Origin: Planctomycetaceae bacterium
GTDB taxonomy: Bacteria > Planctomycetota > Phycisphaerae > Tepidisphaerales > Tepidisphaeraceae
Reading direction: 5' to 3'
Length of the DNA: 64,000 nt
NCBI GenBank assembly: GCA_027487775.1
Contig: JAIYCY010000034.1
Span: 62,001 to 126,000, forward strand
Translations under genes and position numbers: made by a program
Notes under the pieces: generated by a model
The model's input: only the letters and a program-made list of their open reading frames with translations
The model's database searches: none
What the model was told of the DNA's origin: nothing
In this document: piece by piece, positions 18,078-27,183 of the stretch
Numbering within the stretch: the first letter of the stretch is position 1
How the letters are laid out: every line of letters starts with the position of its first letter

Positions 18078-19417
18078 GCCAACACCCCCACCGGCGAGGT
18101 GTCGTCGTCGATCAATTCATCTGAAAACCCGCCAGCGGTCGGAAGCGCGGGCGTTTGGATCAACTGCTCACGTGACACCGATGCGCTCGACTGCGTCGTC
18201 AGACCCACTGTGAAATTGAACCGAATCTCCCGACCACGCGTGTTGTTCGCGTCATCGGTCAGACTAAACGGCTCGATCTCCACACGATATCGGCCCACCG
18301 GAGCGGATCGAAGATTGATCGTGCCGATCGTAGAATCACCGCTCTCGTTCACATCCATCGACCAACTCGACCGGGGCAACAATTCCAGCGTCTGCCGATT
18401 GCGAATCTTCACCACGTTCCGCTGCAACGTCCCTTCAAGTCGATCATCGAATCGAAGCGTGATCCGACGCGTCGATTCACTGTAATCGCTCGTCGCCAAG
18501 GCGGGCGGTTCGTTGTCGGTGAGGTAGTCGAAAACGTTCAGCGCAAATGCCCGATTGTCGAAGCGCGTGATGTTGGTCCCAGCCCCGTTGAGATTGAAAA
18601 ACGTGTTCCGGTCGAAATGCCCGATCAGTCGTCCATCGTCAGCCGTCCCGGCGACCAGCGATGCGTCGTTGCTGCCCGCCGCTCGTGATGTCCCGCGAAA
18701 CTGATTCGCGCTGCTCGTTCCATTGTTGAGCACGATCGTCTGCTCCGCGATCGCCAGTCGAGTCAGCAACACCCCGCTCGGAGGCGTGCCGATCTGAAAC
18801 GGCGTCACGCCTTCGCCGTCAAAGCTGTTGATCCCACGCAGCACCGGATGATTCGGCGCGGCGAACTCTCCCCTGCTTCGTTCAAGCACGTACGTCGCAT
18901 TGTCCTGATGGACGGTCAAGCCGAATCGCGAAAGAAACGGCTGATCGCTTCGCGACGCATCGCGCCAATCTGATCCGAAATTCGCATCGCTGATGAACAA
19001 AACACCCCCGCCTCCCCGCACGTAAGCCTCCACAACATCGGCGGCCGCGCTGTCGTAGACCGCGTTGTTGCTCCCAAACACGACCGCGTCATACTGATTC
19101 AGGTTCAGCTGCGCAAGATTCAATGCCGCGCCCTGCGTCTGACCCGTCCCCGGCGCGCCACTCTCAAGCGGCTCGACGACTTGTGTCACCGTATACCCCT
19201 CACCTCGCAAAGCTGTCGCCAGCGTCGCCCATCCGTGGTTGTTATTCGACGTCGCAGTGTTGTTGATGTCTGCCAGCTGCTCAGTCCGCTGAAAATCGCC
19301 CGTTGCTTCCAAAAATCCGCCCGAACGCTCCGCACCGCGAATAAACAGAATGCTCAGCGCCGCACCATTCAGAAGCCGTCGAGCCTCCAGTCCGTCTATG
19401 TGAAGTCGTTGTCGCAT
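18074..19417 (-). CDS. LEPRLL-type secreted protein with GATase1-like and Ig-like regions
   Basis: The N-terminus (MRQRLHIDGLEARRLLNG) is a planctomycete LEPRLL-type signal, found on large surface proteins. Residues 20-290 follow a flavodoxin/class-I-amidotransferase-like pattern with LNQYDAVVFGSNNAVYDSAA and YVRGGGGVLFISDANFGS, as in ThuA or DUF4350 relatives, but no catalytic Cys-His pair is obvious. Residues 295-400 look like an Ig-like or CARDB-like module (ESTRRITLRFDDRLEGTLQR). There is no dockerin or PEP-CTERM tail. The function is unknown; the location is likely cell surface or exterior. It is coupled by a 4-base overlap to the DUF89 phosphatase gene. Confidence 0.75.
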   Translation of the reverse strand: MRQRLHIDGLEARRLLNGAALSILFIRGAERSGGFLEATGDFQRTEQLADINNTATSNNNHGWATLATALRGEGYTVTQVVEPLESGAPGTGQTQGAALNLAQLNLNQYDAVVFGSNNAVYDSAAADVVEAYVRGGGGVLFISDANFGSDWRDASRSDQPFLSRFGLTVHQDNATYVLERSRGEFAAPNHPVLRGINSFDGEGVTPFQIGTPPSGVLLTRLAIAEQTIVLNNGTSSANQFRGTSRAAGSNDASLVAGTADDGRLIGHFDRNTFFNLNGAGTNITRFDNRAFALNVFDYLTDNEPPALATSDYSESTRRITLRFDDRLEGTLQRNVVKIRNRQTLELLPRSSWSMDVNESGDSTIGTINLRSAPVGRYRVEIEPFSLTDDANNTRGREIRFNFTVGLTTQSSASVSREQLIQTPALPTAGGFSDELIDDDTSPVGVLA

Positions 19418-19548
19418 GCCCGAACTTTAGGCCATTCCCGCAACATTCCCAAGCCCATATACACCCTCATCCTGCCGATTTGCAGCCTCCTGTTTTACAC
19501 ACCCATCGACTTCCCGAATCCTGACGGATCGCTACACTTACGAGGCTC

Positions 19549-20298
19549 ATGTCTCATCCGTACGCCAGCTTCTGCGACGAGTTTCACTGCAATATGCGAC
19601 TCGGCTCACATATGCCGCTTCCCAACCAACGGGAAAGCGTCCTGCACTTCTTTGAACAACTTCAAAAGGCCTATCCCACACTCACTCGATTCCGCAAAGG
19701 CGAAGGCCCGGAGTATGGCCTGGAAGAAGACCGCACTGGTGACGCCTACCGCTGGATCAGCCTCGAACCATCGCGACTCAGCTCCGGACAGGTCAATCCA
19801 TCTGACGTCGAATCCGCCATCAAACTGCATGAACTTGTCCTCGAGCTCGCACCTTACGAACTCGGCATCAGCCCCATCGAACTCGACCACCTCGATGTCC
19901 TCTTCGGATTCGATCTCGAGTATCGCGGCAACCACGACGAAGTCATCGCCGAATCCCTCTTTGCCGGCAGCCATCTCGCTCACCTGCTCGAGATCGACGG
20001 TGCTCGTGCGATCGACTACCAACCCACCCTCACCATTGCACTCAGCGACGACCTACGCCTGCAGGCACGCGTCGACATCGTCACACGCACCAATACATTC
20101 CAAGTCCGCACCGGCGAATACTCCGACGAATCGATCAGCATCTATCTCATCATGCGCCGCTTCTGGGGCGATCGTCCCAAGATCAAATACGCTGACATGA
20201 TGCGCGAACTCTTCTCCCGTACCGAAAAGCTCGCGAGCGAACTCGTCCTGCCTAAGATCGTCCGTCCCGTCGCCGATGTGATCGCCTCTCGATCCTAA
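19549..20298 (+). CDS. Conserved hypothetical protein, 249 residues
   Basis: I do not recognise the family. The protein is acidic, soluble, with no signal or membrane segment, and shows regular alternation of helices (ESVLHFFEQLQKAYPTLTRF) and strands (IDYQPTLTIALSDDLRLQAR), suggesting a compact alpha/beta fold. The N-terminus carries two Cys in SFCDEFHCNM, possibly metal-binding. It starts with ATG at 19549, opposite the LEPRLL gene, with 131 bp between the two starts, and has coding-like periodicity throughout. Confidence 0.68.
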   Translation: MSHPYASFCDEFHCNMRLGSHMPLPNQRESVLHFFEQLQKAYPTLTRFRKGEGPEYGLEEDRTGDAYRWISLEPSRLSSGQVNPSDVESAIKLHELVLELAPYELGISPIELDHLDVLFGFDLEYRGNHDEVIAESLFAGSHLAHLLEIDGARAIDYQPTLTIALSDDLRLQARVDIVTRTNTFQVRTGEYSDESISIYLIMRRFWGDRPKIKYADMMRELFSRTEKLASELVLPKIVRPVADVIASRS

Positions 20299-20379
20299 CC
20301 TCGGCTCGGCTTCACTGAATGCAGCTCAATAAGTGGCTTTAGGACCATCAACAGACTCGGAACCCAAGGGCGGTGGATC

Positions 20380-20733
20380 ATGAATCACCCCAACCCGATC
20401 AAACCCGACAGCCGATCGCACGGCTACTCACTCAATCCTCAAAGCCAAGCGGATTTCTCTGCCGATCTTCATGCCGTTACCAACGACAATCTCCATACCG
20501 ACCTGACCACCGCCGCGGCCCGAGTCATCACGCAGATTCGTCACGACCGGATCGACCTTCGCAAGCGCACGTCCGACAACACATCGTCCGCCTATGATTT
20601 ACTCGCCCGGAAACTCGACGAACTCGAATCCGCGGTTCATGATCTTGCAGTTGACCTCTCGCCCATCAATCAACCGTTCATCGAAGCCATCGAATCAAAC
20701 TCTAACAGCACTCAACCTCAAACCGAACGTTAA
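20380..20733 (+). CDS. Hypothetical protein, 117 residues
   Basis: A small polar protein of unknown function. The first 35 residues look disordered; the middle (TAAARVITQIRHDRIDLRKR; LLARKLDELESAVHDLAVDL) should form two helices, possibly a coiled coil. A G-rich stretch (GGGCGGTGG) precedes the ATG. It ends three bases before the start of the next gene, a two-transmembrane protein, which suggests an operon and perhaps a joint function. Confidence 0.6.
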   Translation: MNHPNPIKPDSRSHGYSLNPQSQADFSADLHAVTNDNLHTDLTTAAARVITQIRHDRIDLRKRTSDNTSSAYDLLARKLDELESAVHDLAVDLSPINQPFIEAIESNSNSTQPQTER

Positions 20734-20736
20734 ATC

Positions 20737-21351
20737 ATGAGCGACCCCACACAAACGCCCGCCGATCCGAACACCGACGCCGCCCCGCTCGCCCCGCAGC
20801 CGATCGTCGCGCGGGCGGGCAGCTATTACCGCAACATGCGCTACCTCATGACCCTCGTCACCCTCGGCATGGGAGCATGGTTCCTCTACGACGGATTCAT
20901 CGGATACCCGGGCGTCAATCAAAAGATCGTCACCACCACCGAACAACGCGACGCAGCCCTCGCAGCGGGCAACGCCGATGAAGCCGCCAAGCTCAGCAAA
21001 GAACTCACCGATCTCGGAAAAATCCACTCCGACACCGATTTACTCGTCCAACGCGTGCTCGGCTTCGGGCTCATCCCCAGCGCCTTCGTTTTCCTCGGCT
21101 TCATCCTACATCGCTCGCGCGGACAATATCGACTCGAAAACGACACGCTCCACGCTCCAGGACATCCGCCCGTAGCACTCGATCACGTGATTTCCATCGA
21201 CAATCGACTCTGGGAACGAAAGGGAATCGCCACGCTCGAATACAAAAACGCCGACGGTACGACCGGCCAACTCAAGCTCGACGACTTCATCTACGACAGA
21301 AACCCCATCGATCAAATCCACGCCCACGTCGTGGCAAGCCTCAAGAAGTAA
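20737..21351 (+). CDS. Two-transmembrane-segment protein, unknown function
   Basis: The 204-residue protein has an N-terminal Pro/Ala-rich tail, a first membrane segment (MTLVTLGMGAWFLYDGFIGY), a helical stretch of about 50 residues with many Ala/Glu (TTEQRDAALAAGNADEAAKL), a second membrane segment (LGFGLIPSAFVFLGFIL), and a C-terminal soluble region of about 80 residues that resembles small PH-like beta domains (ENDTLHAPGHPPVALDHVIS). It sits three bases after a small polar protein gene. I cannot name a family. Confidence 0.68.
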   Translation: MSDPTQTPADPNTDAAPLAPQPIVARAGSYYRNMRYLMTLVTLGMGAWFLYDGFIGYPGVNQKIVTTTEQRDAALAAGNADEAAKLSKELTDLGKIHSDTDLLVQRVLGFGLIPSAFVFLGFILHRSRGQYRLENDTLHAPGHPPVALDHVISIDNRLWERKGIATLEYKNADGTTGQLKLDDFIYDRNPIDQIHAHVVASLKK

Positions 21352-21509
21352 TCGCCGCAACCCGCACCCCTCGGCCCTAAACCGCCACTCTCAATCGCAA
21401 CGTCCAGCCGCGACGTTCGACCCCAATTTTTCGCCGCAAGATCGCGCGTTTCGCCCCAACAACACTACGTCATTCAACCACTATGCGTTCGACTCCGTCA
21501 CTCCCACCC

Positions 21510-21569
21510 ACCGGAATCATCTTCCCGCGACCGGAATCATCTTCCCGCCACCGCATTCACCTTCCGCCC
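21510..21569. repeat. Three tandem 20-bp repeats
   Basis: Units at 21510-21529, 21530-21549 and 21550-21569 follow the pattern ACCGGAATCATCTTCCCGC; the first two are nearly identical and the third has several changes. The array runs into the 3' end of the small gene at 21557. No function can be assigned. Confidence 0.8.
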
Positions 21570-21844
21570 AGTGGACCGCGACCGGTCAGCGCCCGCGCTA
21601 TCGTGCTCTGGGTATTTGGCACGCTATTCGGCTGACCTCGATCTACAATCTCCGCACTCAATCGACGCGACGACTCGATCGGCTCCTTCTTGATCACCGC
21701 TGCGATCTCGTTCACTTCGTCACGCTTTACCGAAAGTTTCTGCTCCAAATCCATGATCTGAGCCTCCAACGCCTGATACTCGCCCAGCGCGGCTGCGTAT
21801 AGATTCTCACCCTCGGAAAGCCAATCCTTAAAGCTCTTGGACAC
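21557..21844 (-). CDS. Small coiled-coil protein, function unknown
   Basis: The 95-residue protein starts with GTG, supported by a strong AAGGAG eight bases before it, which makes this a real gene despite its size. Residues 1-55 are a helix with heptad character (LYAAALGEYQALEAQIMDLE; KLSVKRDEVNEIAAVIKKE), and the C-terminal 35 residues are polar and probably unstructured (TIARALTGRGPLGGR). It could be a DNA- or protein-binding accessory factor; nothing more is visible. The last codons lie in a 20-bp tandem repeat. Confidence 0.65.
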   Translation of the reverse strand: MSKSFKDWLSEGENLYAAALGEYQALEAQIMDLEQKLSVKRDEVNEIAAVIKKEPIESSRRLSAEIVDRGQPNSVPNTQSTIARALTGRGPLGGR

Positions 21845-22051
21845 GGTCTATACTCCTTACATGAACGGCCAGCCGACTGACACAATCGGCCCGACGAATG
21901 ATTGATCTGGCGGTCGGCGCACACCACTCTTATCTGCTCCAGCATAGCCTAGCCAAGCCGCCCGCAGGCGTCTAATCCTTCAACACTTGAGACCAGACTC
22001 GGCATCGCGAATAATCAACACGAAACAACTCTCGAAGAAAGGGACATCTCC

Positions 22052-22594
22052 ATGACCGCGTTTCTGCTCAGTTTCCTCTTTACCTTCGCATCCTCAATTC
22101 AGGACACACCCACATCCGCCCCTGCAACCACACCAGCGCCCGCATCAGCCCCTGAAACCGCACCAGCAGCAACACCAACACAAGCACCGGCCGAGGCAAC
22201 GCAGTCCGTTCCCGCGCCAGCAACTGCTGGTGCATCCGGTCCCGAGCAAGACCTCGGTGACGGCCTCAAAGTCACCGGACGCACCCAGAACCTCGTGGTC
22301 GCAGCCCCGGGCGACACGCTGCTCGTCATGTACACAGGTCGACTCACCGACGGCACCGTCTTCGACACCAATCTCAGCGGTAGCTATACGCCGTTTCCGG
22401 TTCGGCTCGGACAGGGAGGCGTCATCCAAGGTTGGGAACGCGGGCTCATCGGCGCCAAGCTCGGCGACAAGTTCACACTTCACATCCCCGCCAAGCTCGC
22501 CTACGGCGCAGCAGGCTCCGGACCCGTCCCCGCTAACGCCGATCTGATCTTCGACATCGAAGTCGTCGGCCATTGGCGTCCCTATCGTCCCTGA
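22052..22594 (+). CDS. Secreted FKBP-type peptidyl-prolyl isomerase
   Basis: A signal sequence (MTAFLLSFLFTFASSI) is followed by a long Ala/Pro/Thr-rich linker of about 45 residues and then one FKBP domain. FKBP landmarks are GDTLLVMYTGRLTDGTVFDTN, PVRLGQGGVIQGWERGLIG and KLAYGAAGSGPVPANADLIF near the end. It should speed cis-trans proline isomerisation of exported proteins outside the cytoplasm. Total 180 residues, with a catalytic domain of normal size. It is followed after only 15 bp by the membrane glycosyltransferase, so an operon is likely. Confidence 0.93.
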   Translation: MTAFLLSFLFTFASSIQDTPTSAPATTPAPASAPETAPAATPTQAPAEATQSVPAPATAGASGPEQDLGDGLKVTGRTQNLVVAAPGDTLLVMYTGRLTDGTVFDTNLSGSYTPFPVRLGQGGVIQGWERGLIGAKLGDKFTLHIPAKLAYGAAGSGPVPANADLIFDIEVVGHWRPYRP

Positions 22595-22609
22595 TATCTT
22601 CCCTTTGCC

Positions 22610-24577
22610 ATGACCGATTCCACCCGCGCGAGGTTACCCCTCTGGGCCTTCTTGGCCGCGCTCTTCGCGATCGCGGGGCTTCATGTCGCGCTCGCGTCGA
22701 GAGCCATCCATCGCACCAGCCCGACCTTCGACGAGCCCCTCCACGCACTTGGCGGTTGGATCCATCTACATCACGACGACTATCGCTTCAACCCCGAAGA
22801 TCCGCCCCTCTGGGCCAACTTCGCGGCACTCGCGTGGGACCCATCCCGTCTCGATCTCAATACCCAAGCCCACGATTTCATCGAAACCAGGGACCGCGTC
22901 GACGCCCAATGGGACGTCCTCTGGAATCAACTGCTCAGCCAACATGACCGCGATCCGCACGGCTTTATCGCCTCCATGCGCGCTCGCATGCTCGCATTCC
23001 CCGCCGCCCTCATTGTCAGCTTCGGGCTCCTCGTCTCCACGCTGCTCATTCGATCGCCCCATCGACACACCTTCGGCGCGATCGCTGCAATGCTCATCGC
23101 CGTCGATCCAAATTTCATCGCCCACGCGCCACTCGTCAAAAACGACATCGCCATGACGCTCGGCTTCGTCCTGCTCGCAATCACGCTTCTGCTCATTGTG
23201 CGAAGGATCACCTTCACCCGCATCATCCTGCTTGGATTGGCCTGCGGATTCGCTGCCAGTGTCAAATTCACCGGCGTGCTTGTCGCGCCCATCGTTGTCA
23301 TCGTCCTACTCACCCGCGCCATCATTCGCGTCGACTGGAACCGCGCAAACCCTCACAACTCTCTCAACTCACGACGTCTCTCCACACGATCCGCCCGACT
23401 TATCGCCGCCTCCTTCGCCATCATCACCTCCGGGCTCATCTCGCTCGCCTGCGTCTGGTCCGTCTACGGCTTTCGATTCAGTGCTATCCCCGGACAAGCC
23501 GGCCCCGCGCTCGGCTGGCAAAAACTCGACGAGCGCTACATCATCGCACGGAACACCGCGCGACTCGCCCGCGGAATCATTGCCCCACCCGGCACACCAC
23601 GCGACGACGGCTTCGTCAATCTCGTCTATCAACTTCGCGATGCAAAAGTACTCCCCGAGGGTTATCTCTTCGGACTCTATTACGTCCACGGCGCGGCGCT
23701 CGCCCGGTCGAGTTATCTGCTCGGTGAAATCAGTGTCACGGGCTGGTGGTACTATTTCCCAGTCGCCATGCTCGTCAAAACCCCGTCCGCAACACTCGTC
23801 GGCATCGGCGGTGTCATCGGCTGGTGGATCGTTCGCGGTCGACGCACGTCGGTCGCTGCGAACTCACAGGCAAATCAACATCCCGCAACTCCCGACGTCG
23901 CTGGCGCGAGTCATCACGCAACGCACCTCGGTGTCGGCTTTGAAGTCTTTGCCATCTCACTGCCCGCCGCCCTCTATTTTGTTACCGCGATCGGCTCCAA
24001 TCTCAATCTCGGCCTGCGTCACATTCTGCCCGTCTACCCGACTCTGCTCGCCGTCGCAGCGCTCGCCTGCGTCGAGATGATCCGCCGTCGATTGGCCTCA
24101 TCACGCGTCGTCCTCGGATCCTGTCTGGCTGTCGTTCTGCTCGCCGGCACGGAAATGGCAATCAACGCGCCGCATCATCTCGCATTCTTCAACACCTTTG
24201 CAGGCGGACGCGAGCGCGGAGAGGAACTGCTCGTCGATTCCAATCTCGATTGGGGACAGGACCTCCCCCTACTCGCACAATGGCAGCGCGAAAATCCCGA
24301 AACCGAACTTTTCCTCAGCTACTTCGGCACCGCAGACCCGGCGTCGTACGGCATTCGCTATCGCAATGCACCTCCGGGTTTCATGTTCGGCAGTGAACTC
24401 GAAACCGTCCGCGAAATCCCAGGCCGTCGCGTCGTTCTTGCCATCAGCGTCACGCATCTTGCAGGCGTCTACAACCCCGACCGACGCGACTGGCTCGCCT
24501 TGCTGCGCCAAAGCCGTCGCCTCGACACACTCGGTGGATCCATTGCACTCTTCGAAATCCCACCCCGGCCGCGATAA
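22610..24577 (+). CDS. GT39/PMT-like membrane glycosyltransferase
   Basis: The 655-residue protein has about ten or more membrane segments (for example LWAFLAALFAIAGLHVAL; IILLGLACGFAASVKFTG; SLPAALYFVTAIGSNLN). Between the first two lies a periplasmic loop with the acidic pair SPTFDEPLHALGGW and NPEDPPLWANFAAL, the arrangement of polyprenyl-phosphate-dependent glycosyltransferases of the PMT/ArnT clan, where the DE pair is catalytic. The C-terminal region holds LLVDSNLDWGQDLPLLAQW, common in this group. The likely role is transfer of a sugar from a lipid carrier to a protein or polysaccharide; the acceptor is unknown. An isomerase gene lies 15 bp upstream. Confidence 0.82.
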   Translation: MTDSTRARLPLWAFLAALFAIAGLHVALASRAIHRTSPTFDEPLHALGGWIHLHHDDYRFNPEDPPLWANFAALAWDPSRLDLNTQAHDFIETRDRVDAQWDVLWNQLLSQHDRDPHGFIASMRARMLAFPAALIVSFGLLVSTLLIRSPHRHTFGAIAAMLIAVDPNFIAHAPLVKNDIAMTLGFVLLAITLLLIVRRITFTRIILLGLACGFAASVKFTGVLVAPIVVIVLLTRAIIRVDWNRANPHNSLNSRRLSTRSARLIAASFAIITSGLISLACVWSVYGFRFSAIPGQAGPALGWQKLDERYIIARNTARLARGIIAPPGTPRDDGFVNLVYQLRDAKVLPEGYLFGLYYVHGAALARSSYLLGEISVTGWWYYFPVAMLVKTPSATLVGIGGVIGWWIVRGRRTSVAANSQANQHPATPDVAGASHHATHLGVGFEVFAISLPAALYFVTAIGSNLNLGLRHILPVYPTLLAVAALACVEMIRRRLASSRVVLGSCLAVVLLAGTEMAINAPHHLAFFNTFAGGRERGEELLVDSNLDWGQDLPLLAQWQRENPETELFLSYFGTADPASYGIRYRNAPPGFMFGSELETVREIPGRRVVLAISVTHLAGVYNPDRRDWLALLRQSRRLDTLGGSIALFEIPPRPR

Positions 24578-24824
24578 GAGATCATCCCCGCGCCGACCTG
24601 ATCCCCTACAGGCGATCCAAGGCTAGACACGACTCAAGCATCCATTTCGCATACCCATTCAAGAAACACCTCGCGCCGATGTTCCTCAAACAAATCTCGC
24701 CGAATACCACAATCACAATCCGATACCAACGCGAGATTTCGAGAACTGGTGTCAGATGGTTTCAGATTCAGTCCCAACCCCTTCGATATCGAGTCGAACC
24801 GGGCACAAAAACTTCTGGCTCACC

Positions 24825-25478
24825 TCAGTCCACCACCACAAACACATACACCTCGCCGGGACCGTGAACACCCGTCACCAGGTTCATCTCGATATCCGCG
24901 GTCTTGCTCGGCCCCGTGATCATCACCACGCCGCTTCCGGTTCCCTCGGCCTTGATTCGCTGCATCGCGTCGATCAAATCCGGCACGATCTGACCTCTCT
25001 CCACCACCGCCACATGCACCGGCGGAACCAGCGACAACGCCCTGGCGTGCGCTTCCGTTCCGCGCACCACCAAACTCCCCGTCTCCGCAATCGCCATCCA
25101 CACATCCGTCACGCCAACGTCGCAATCGTACGTCGCGTCAAGGCTCGTCTCATCCCAACCAAGCGCCTCGATCGACGCACCACGCAGACCCGCCACCAGT
25201 TGCTGCGTCGCCAGCAGACCGCTCCTTGCAACCACCGCACGCGTCAGGCCCTTGTCTCTCAGCAGCTTCGCGATCGCACCCACAATCCGATCTCGCTCAA
25301 CTCTCATGACCACCAGTTTCGATCCCTCGGCCGCAGACACGAATCGTTCGAGCAGCGGCGCGTCAGGCCCAACCAATCGCGCAATACGCTCGTCCAATAC
25401 CGGAGGATCGGACAGCGGACGCGACGGAACCGACTCACGACCCAGCGACCGACTGATCGTCTTCAAAAACTCGTCCAC
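24825..25478 (-). CDS. lutC: LutC/YkgG-family LUD-domain protein
   Basis: The 217-residue protein is a LUD-domain protein as in LutC, part of the LutABC complex that oxidises L-lactate. Family landmarks are the segment GWDETSLDATYDCDVGVTDV, AETGSLVVRGTEAHARALSL, PPVHVAVVERGQIVPDL and the C-terminal ITGPSKTADIEMNLVTGVHG. I prefer the GTG at 25478, with GGGAG five bases upstream, over the TTG at 25490. LutA and LutB are not in the window, so this copy either works with partners elsewhere or has another role. It lies 34 bp downstream of the PBP4-type peptidase gene. Confidence 0.9.
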   Translation of the reverse strand: MDEFLKTISRSLGRESVPSRPLSDPPVLDERIARLVGPDAPLLERFVSAAEGSKLVVMRVERDRIVGAIAKLLRDKGLTRAVVARSGLLATQQLVAGLRGASIEALGWDETSLDATYDCDVGVTDVWMAIAETGSLVVRGTEAHARALSLVPPVHVAVVERGQIVPDLIDAMQRIKAEGTGSGVVMITGPSKTADIEMNLVTGVHGPGEVYVFVVVD

Positions 25479-25512
25479 TTCGACTCCCAATTCCAGCGTT
25501 ATCCAACACCAC

Positions 25513-27156
25513 TCACCACTTCATCATCAACCCAAGCGCCTCGTCCTGCAGCATCTCAAAAGGCCTCGTGTCGCGAATACCACCCGCCTTACGCGGAATG
25601 TTGTTGTACATGATCGAAAACACAATGGTAGCCCCAGAGTCTGTATCCACGTAGCCGCTCAAACTCCTCACCCCGCCTATATACCCCGTCTTGGCTCGCA
25701 CGCGACCTTTCGCGTCGGCAAATCGACTGCGAATCGTCCCATCAACCCCGCCGACTGCAAGGCTCTCCTCAAACACCTTCGCATGCGCCGACTTCCGCAT
25801 CGCAACAAGCAATTCGCTTATCTGCCTCGCCGTCACACGATTCCCCCGCGACAATCCCGATCCATCGACTGACAGAAAACTCTCGGCATCGATGCCACGC
25901 TCACGCAGCATCGCAACCATCGCCTCATGCCCCGAGCCCCAGCTTCCGACGGCATCACGATTTCCTCGTTTCATCAGATAGCCCCGGCCTACCGCCTTTG
26001 CCAACGCCTCCGACATCAGGTTCTGACTGTTCTTATTCACACGCGGCAAAATCTCGACCAACTTCGTTCGATGCGGCGTCAACAGCAACGGCGTCACGTC
26101 CGGCCCGGGCTTGATCGGCAGTCGATCCACCCGCTGCGTCCCACCTTCGATCACGATCCCACGCGATCGCAAGTGCTCCACCACCACGTCCGCCACAAAC
26201 GCACCAGGATCCACCACAGGAGCACTCGAAATCTCGCCCTCCCGCTCGACGTGGCCGCTCACAATGTAATGGTTCCGCATCTCCGGACGCGCGTGATCCG
26301 CACCCGGTTGCCCTTCCCCGCTCGTCGTCTTGTTCTCCAGCGACACGAGCGTCGTCGCCGGCTCGATCGAAAGAATCGCAGGCGCGCCTACCTCACCGGG
26401 CTTGGCCATGATATCCACGCAGTTTGTGCTGAAATTCAGACCAGACACCGGCGCGGCATACCAATACTGAAGGTCGTCGCTCCCCCAACTCGAATGCACA
26501 AGCTCCCTATCGAACACGCCATCGAAATAAAGCACCCGACCCGCCAATCTCCGCACGCCACGCGCCAGAAGCTCGTCCGCCCAGCGATCGATCCCCGCCA
26601 TCGTGGATTCGTTGCGCTTGCTCGCAATCGATTCATCGCCAAACCCCGGATCTCCAGAACCGATCAGCCACAGGTCTTCACCCGCAAGATAGAGATACGT
26701 TTCAAACGCATGGTCAGGCCCGAAGAATTCAAGCGCGGCTGCACTCGAAAACAGCTTCATGTTGCTCGCAGGTGTCGTCGCGCGATCGGCATTTCGCTCA
26801 TAGAGCACATGCCCGCTCGACGCATCAACGATCCGCGCGCTGACGATCGCTCCCTCAACGCCCAGCCGATTGAGAATCGGATCCAACTCCGAAGCACGCG
26901 ATCCGTGCGCTCGACCTTCATCAGGTGCCTGAGCCGGCGGGGGAATCGCGCCCACCGAAGATCCAGAATCAGCCGTCACCGCAGGCTTCGCACCGCTCGC
27001 GGGACCACGCACCGAGCAACCCAGCATCGGTAGCGTGATCAAGCCGATCACCGACGCCCTGCCTGCCCACCCAAGAATCGCCCGAAGTGTGTACGCCCGC
27101 CACGGCAGCGCGGTGACGTTTCGCACATTCTCGCCGCCTCGGTTTCGATCTCTCAT
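25513..27156 (-). CDS. dacB: D-Ala-D-Ala carboxypeptidase/endopeptidase, PBP4 type (DacB)
   Basis: The three penicillin-binding motifs are present in order: SxxK in TTPASNMKLFSSAAA, SxN in NKNSQNLMSEAL and KTG in RVRAKTGYIGGVRSLSGYV. The enzyme trims or cuts peptide crosslinks in peptidoglycan. The N-terminus has a hydrophobic stretch ending in LPMLGC, a lipobox, so the protein is probably membrane-anchored. The ATG at 27156 has GAGG five bases upstream. Length of 547 is slightly long because of a linker of about 50 residues. An amidase gene follows the same direction just upstream, so the two may serve wall remodelling together. Confidence 0.93.
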   Translation of the reverse strand: MRDRNRGGENVRNVTALPWRAYTLRAILGWAGRASVIGLITLPMLGCSVRGPASGAKPAVTADSGSSVGAIPPPAQAPDEGRAHGSRASELDPILNRLGVEGAIVSARIVDASSGHVLYERNADRATTPASNMKLFSSAAALEFFGPDHAFETYLYLAGEDLWLIGSGDPGFGDESIASKRNESTMAGIDRWADELLARGVRRLAGRVLYFDGVFDRELVHSSWGSDDLQYWYAAPVSGLNFSTNCVDIMAKPGEVGAPAILSIEPATTLVSLENKTTSGEGQPGADHARPEMRNHYIVSGHVEREGEISSAPVVDPGAFVADVVVEHLRSRGIVIEGGTQRVDRLPIKPGPDVTPLLLTPHRTKLVEILPRVNKNSQNLMSEALAKAVGRGYLMKRGNRDAVGSWGSGHEAMVAMLRERGIDAESFLSVDGSGLSRGNRVTARQISELLVAMRKSAHAKVFEESLAVGGVDGTIRSRFADAKGRVRAKTGYIGGVRSLSGYVDTDSGATIVFSIMYNNIPRKAGGIRDTRPFEMLQDEALGLMMKW

Positions 27157-27183
27157 GTTGACCTCATTTGAGTTGCCTTCACA

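Noticed and set aside
24692-24739. 9-bp inverted repeat (AAATCTCGC and GCGAGATTT) before lutC's 3' end
   Set aside because: The 30-base loop is long and no U-run follows, so a terminator is not supported.
24740-24800. tRNA-like segment
   Set aside because: No cloverleaf can be drawn; the resemblance to a T-arm sequence is weak.
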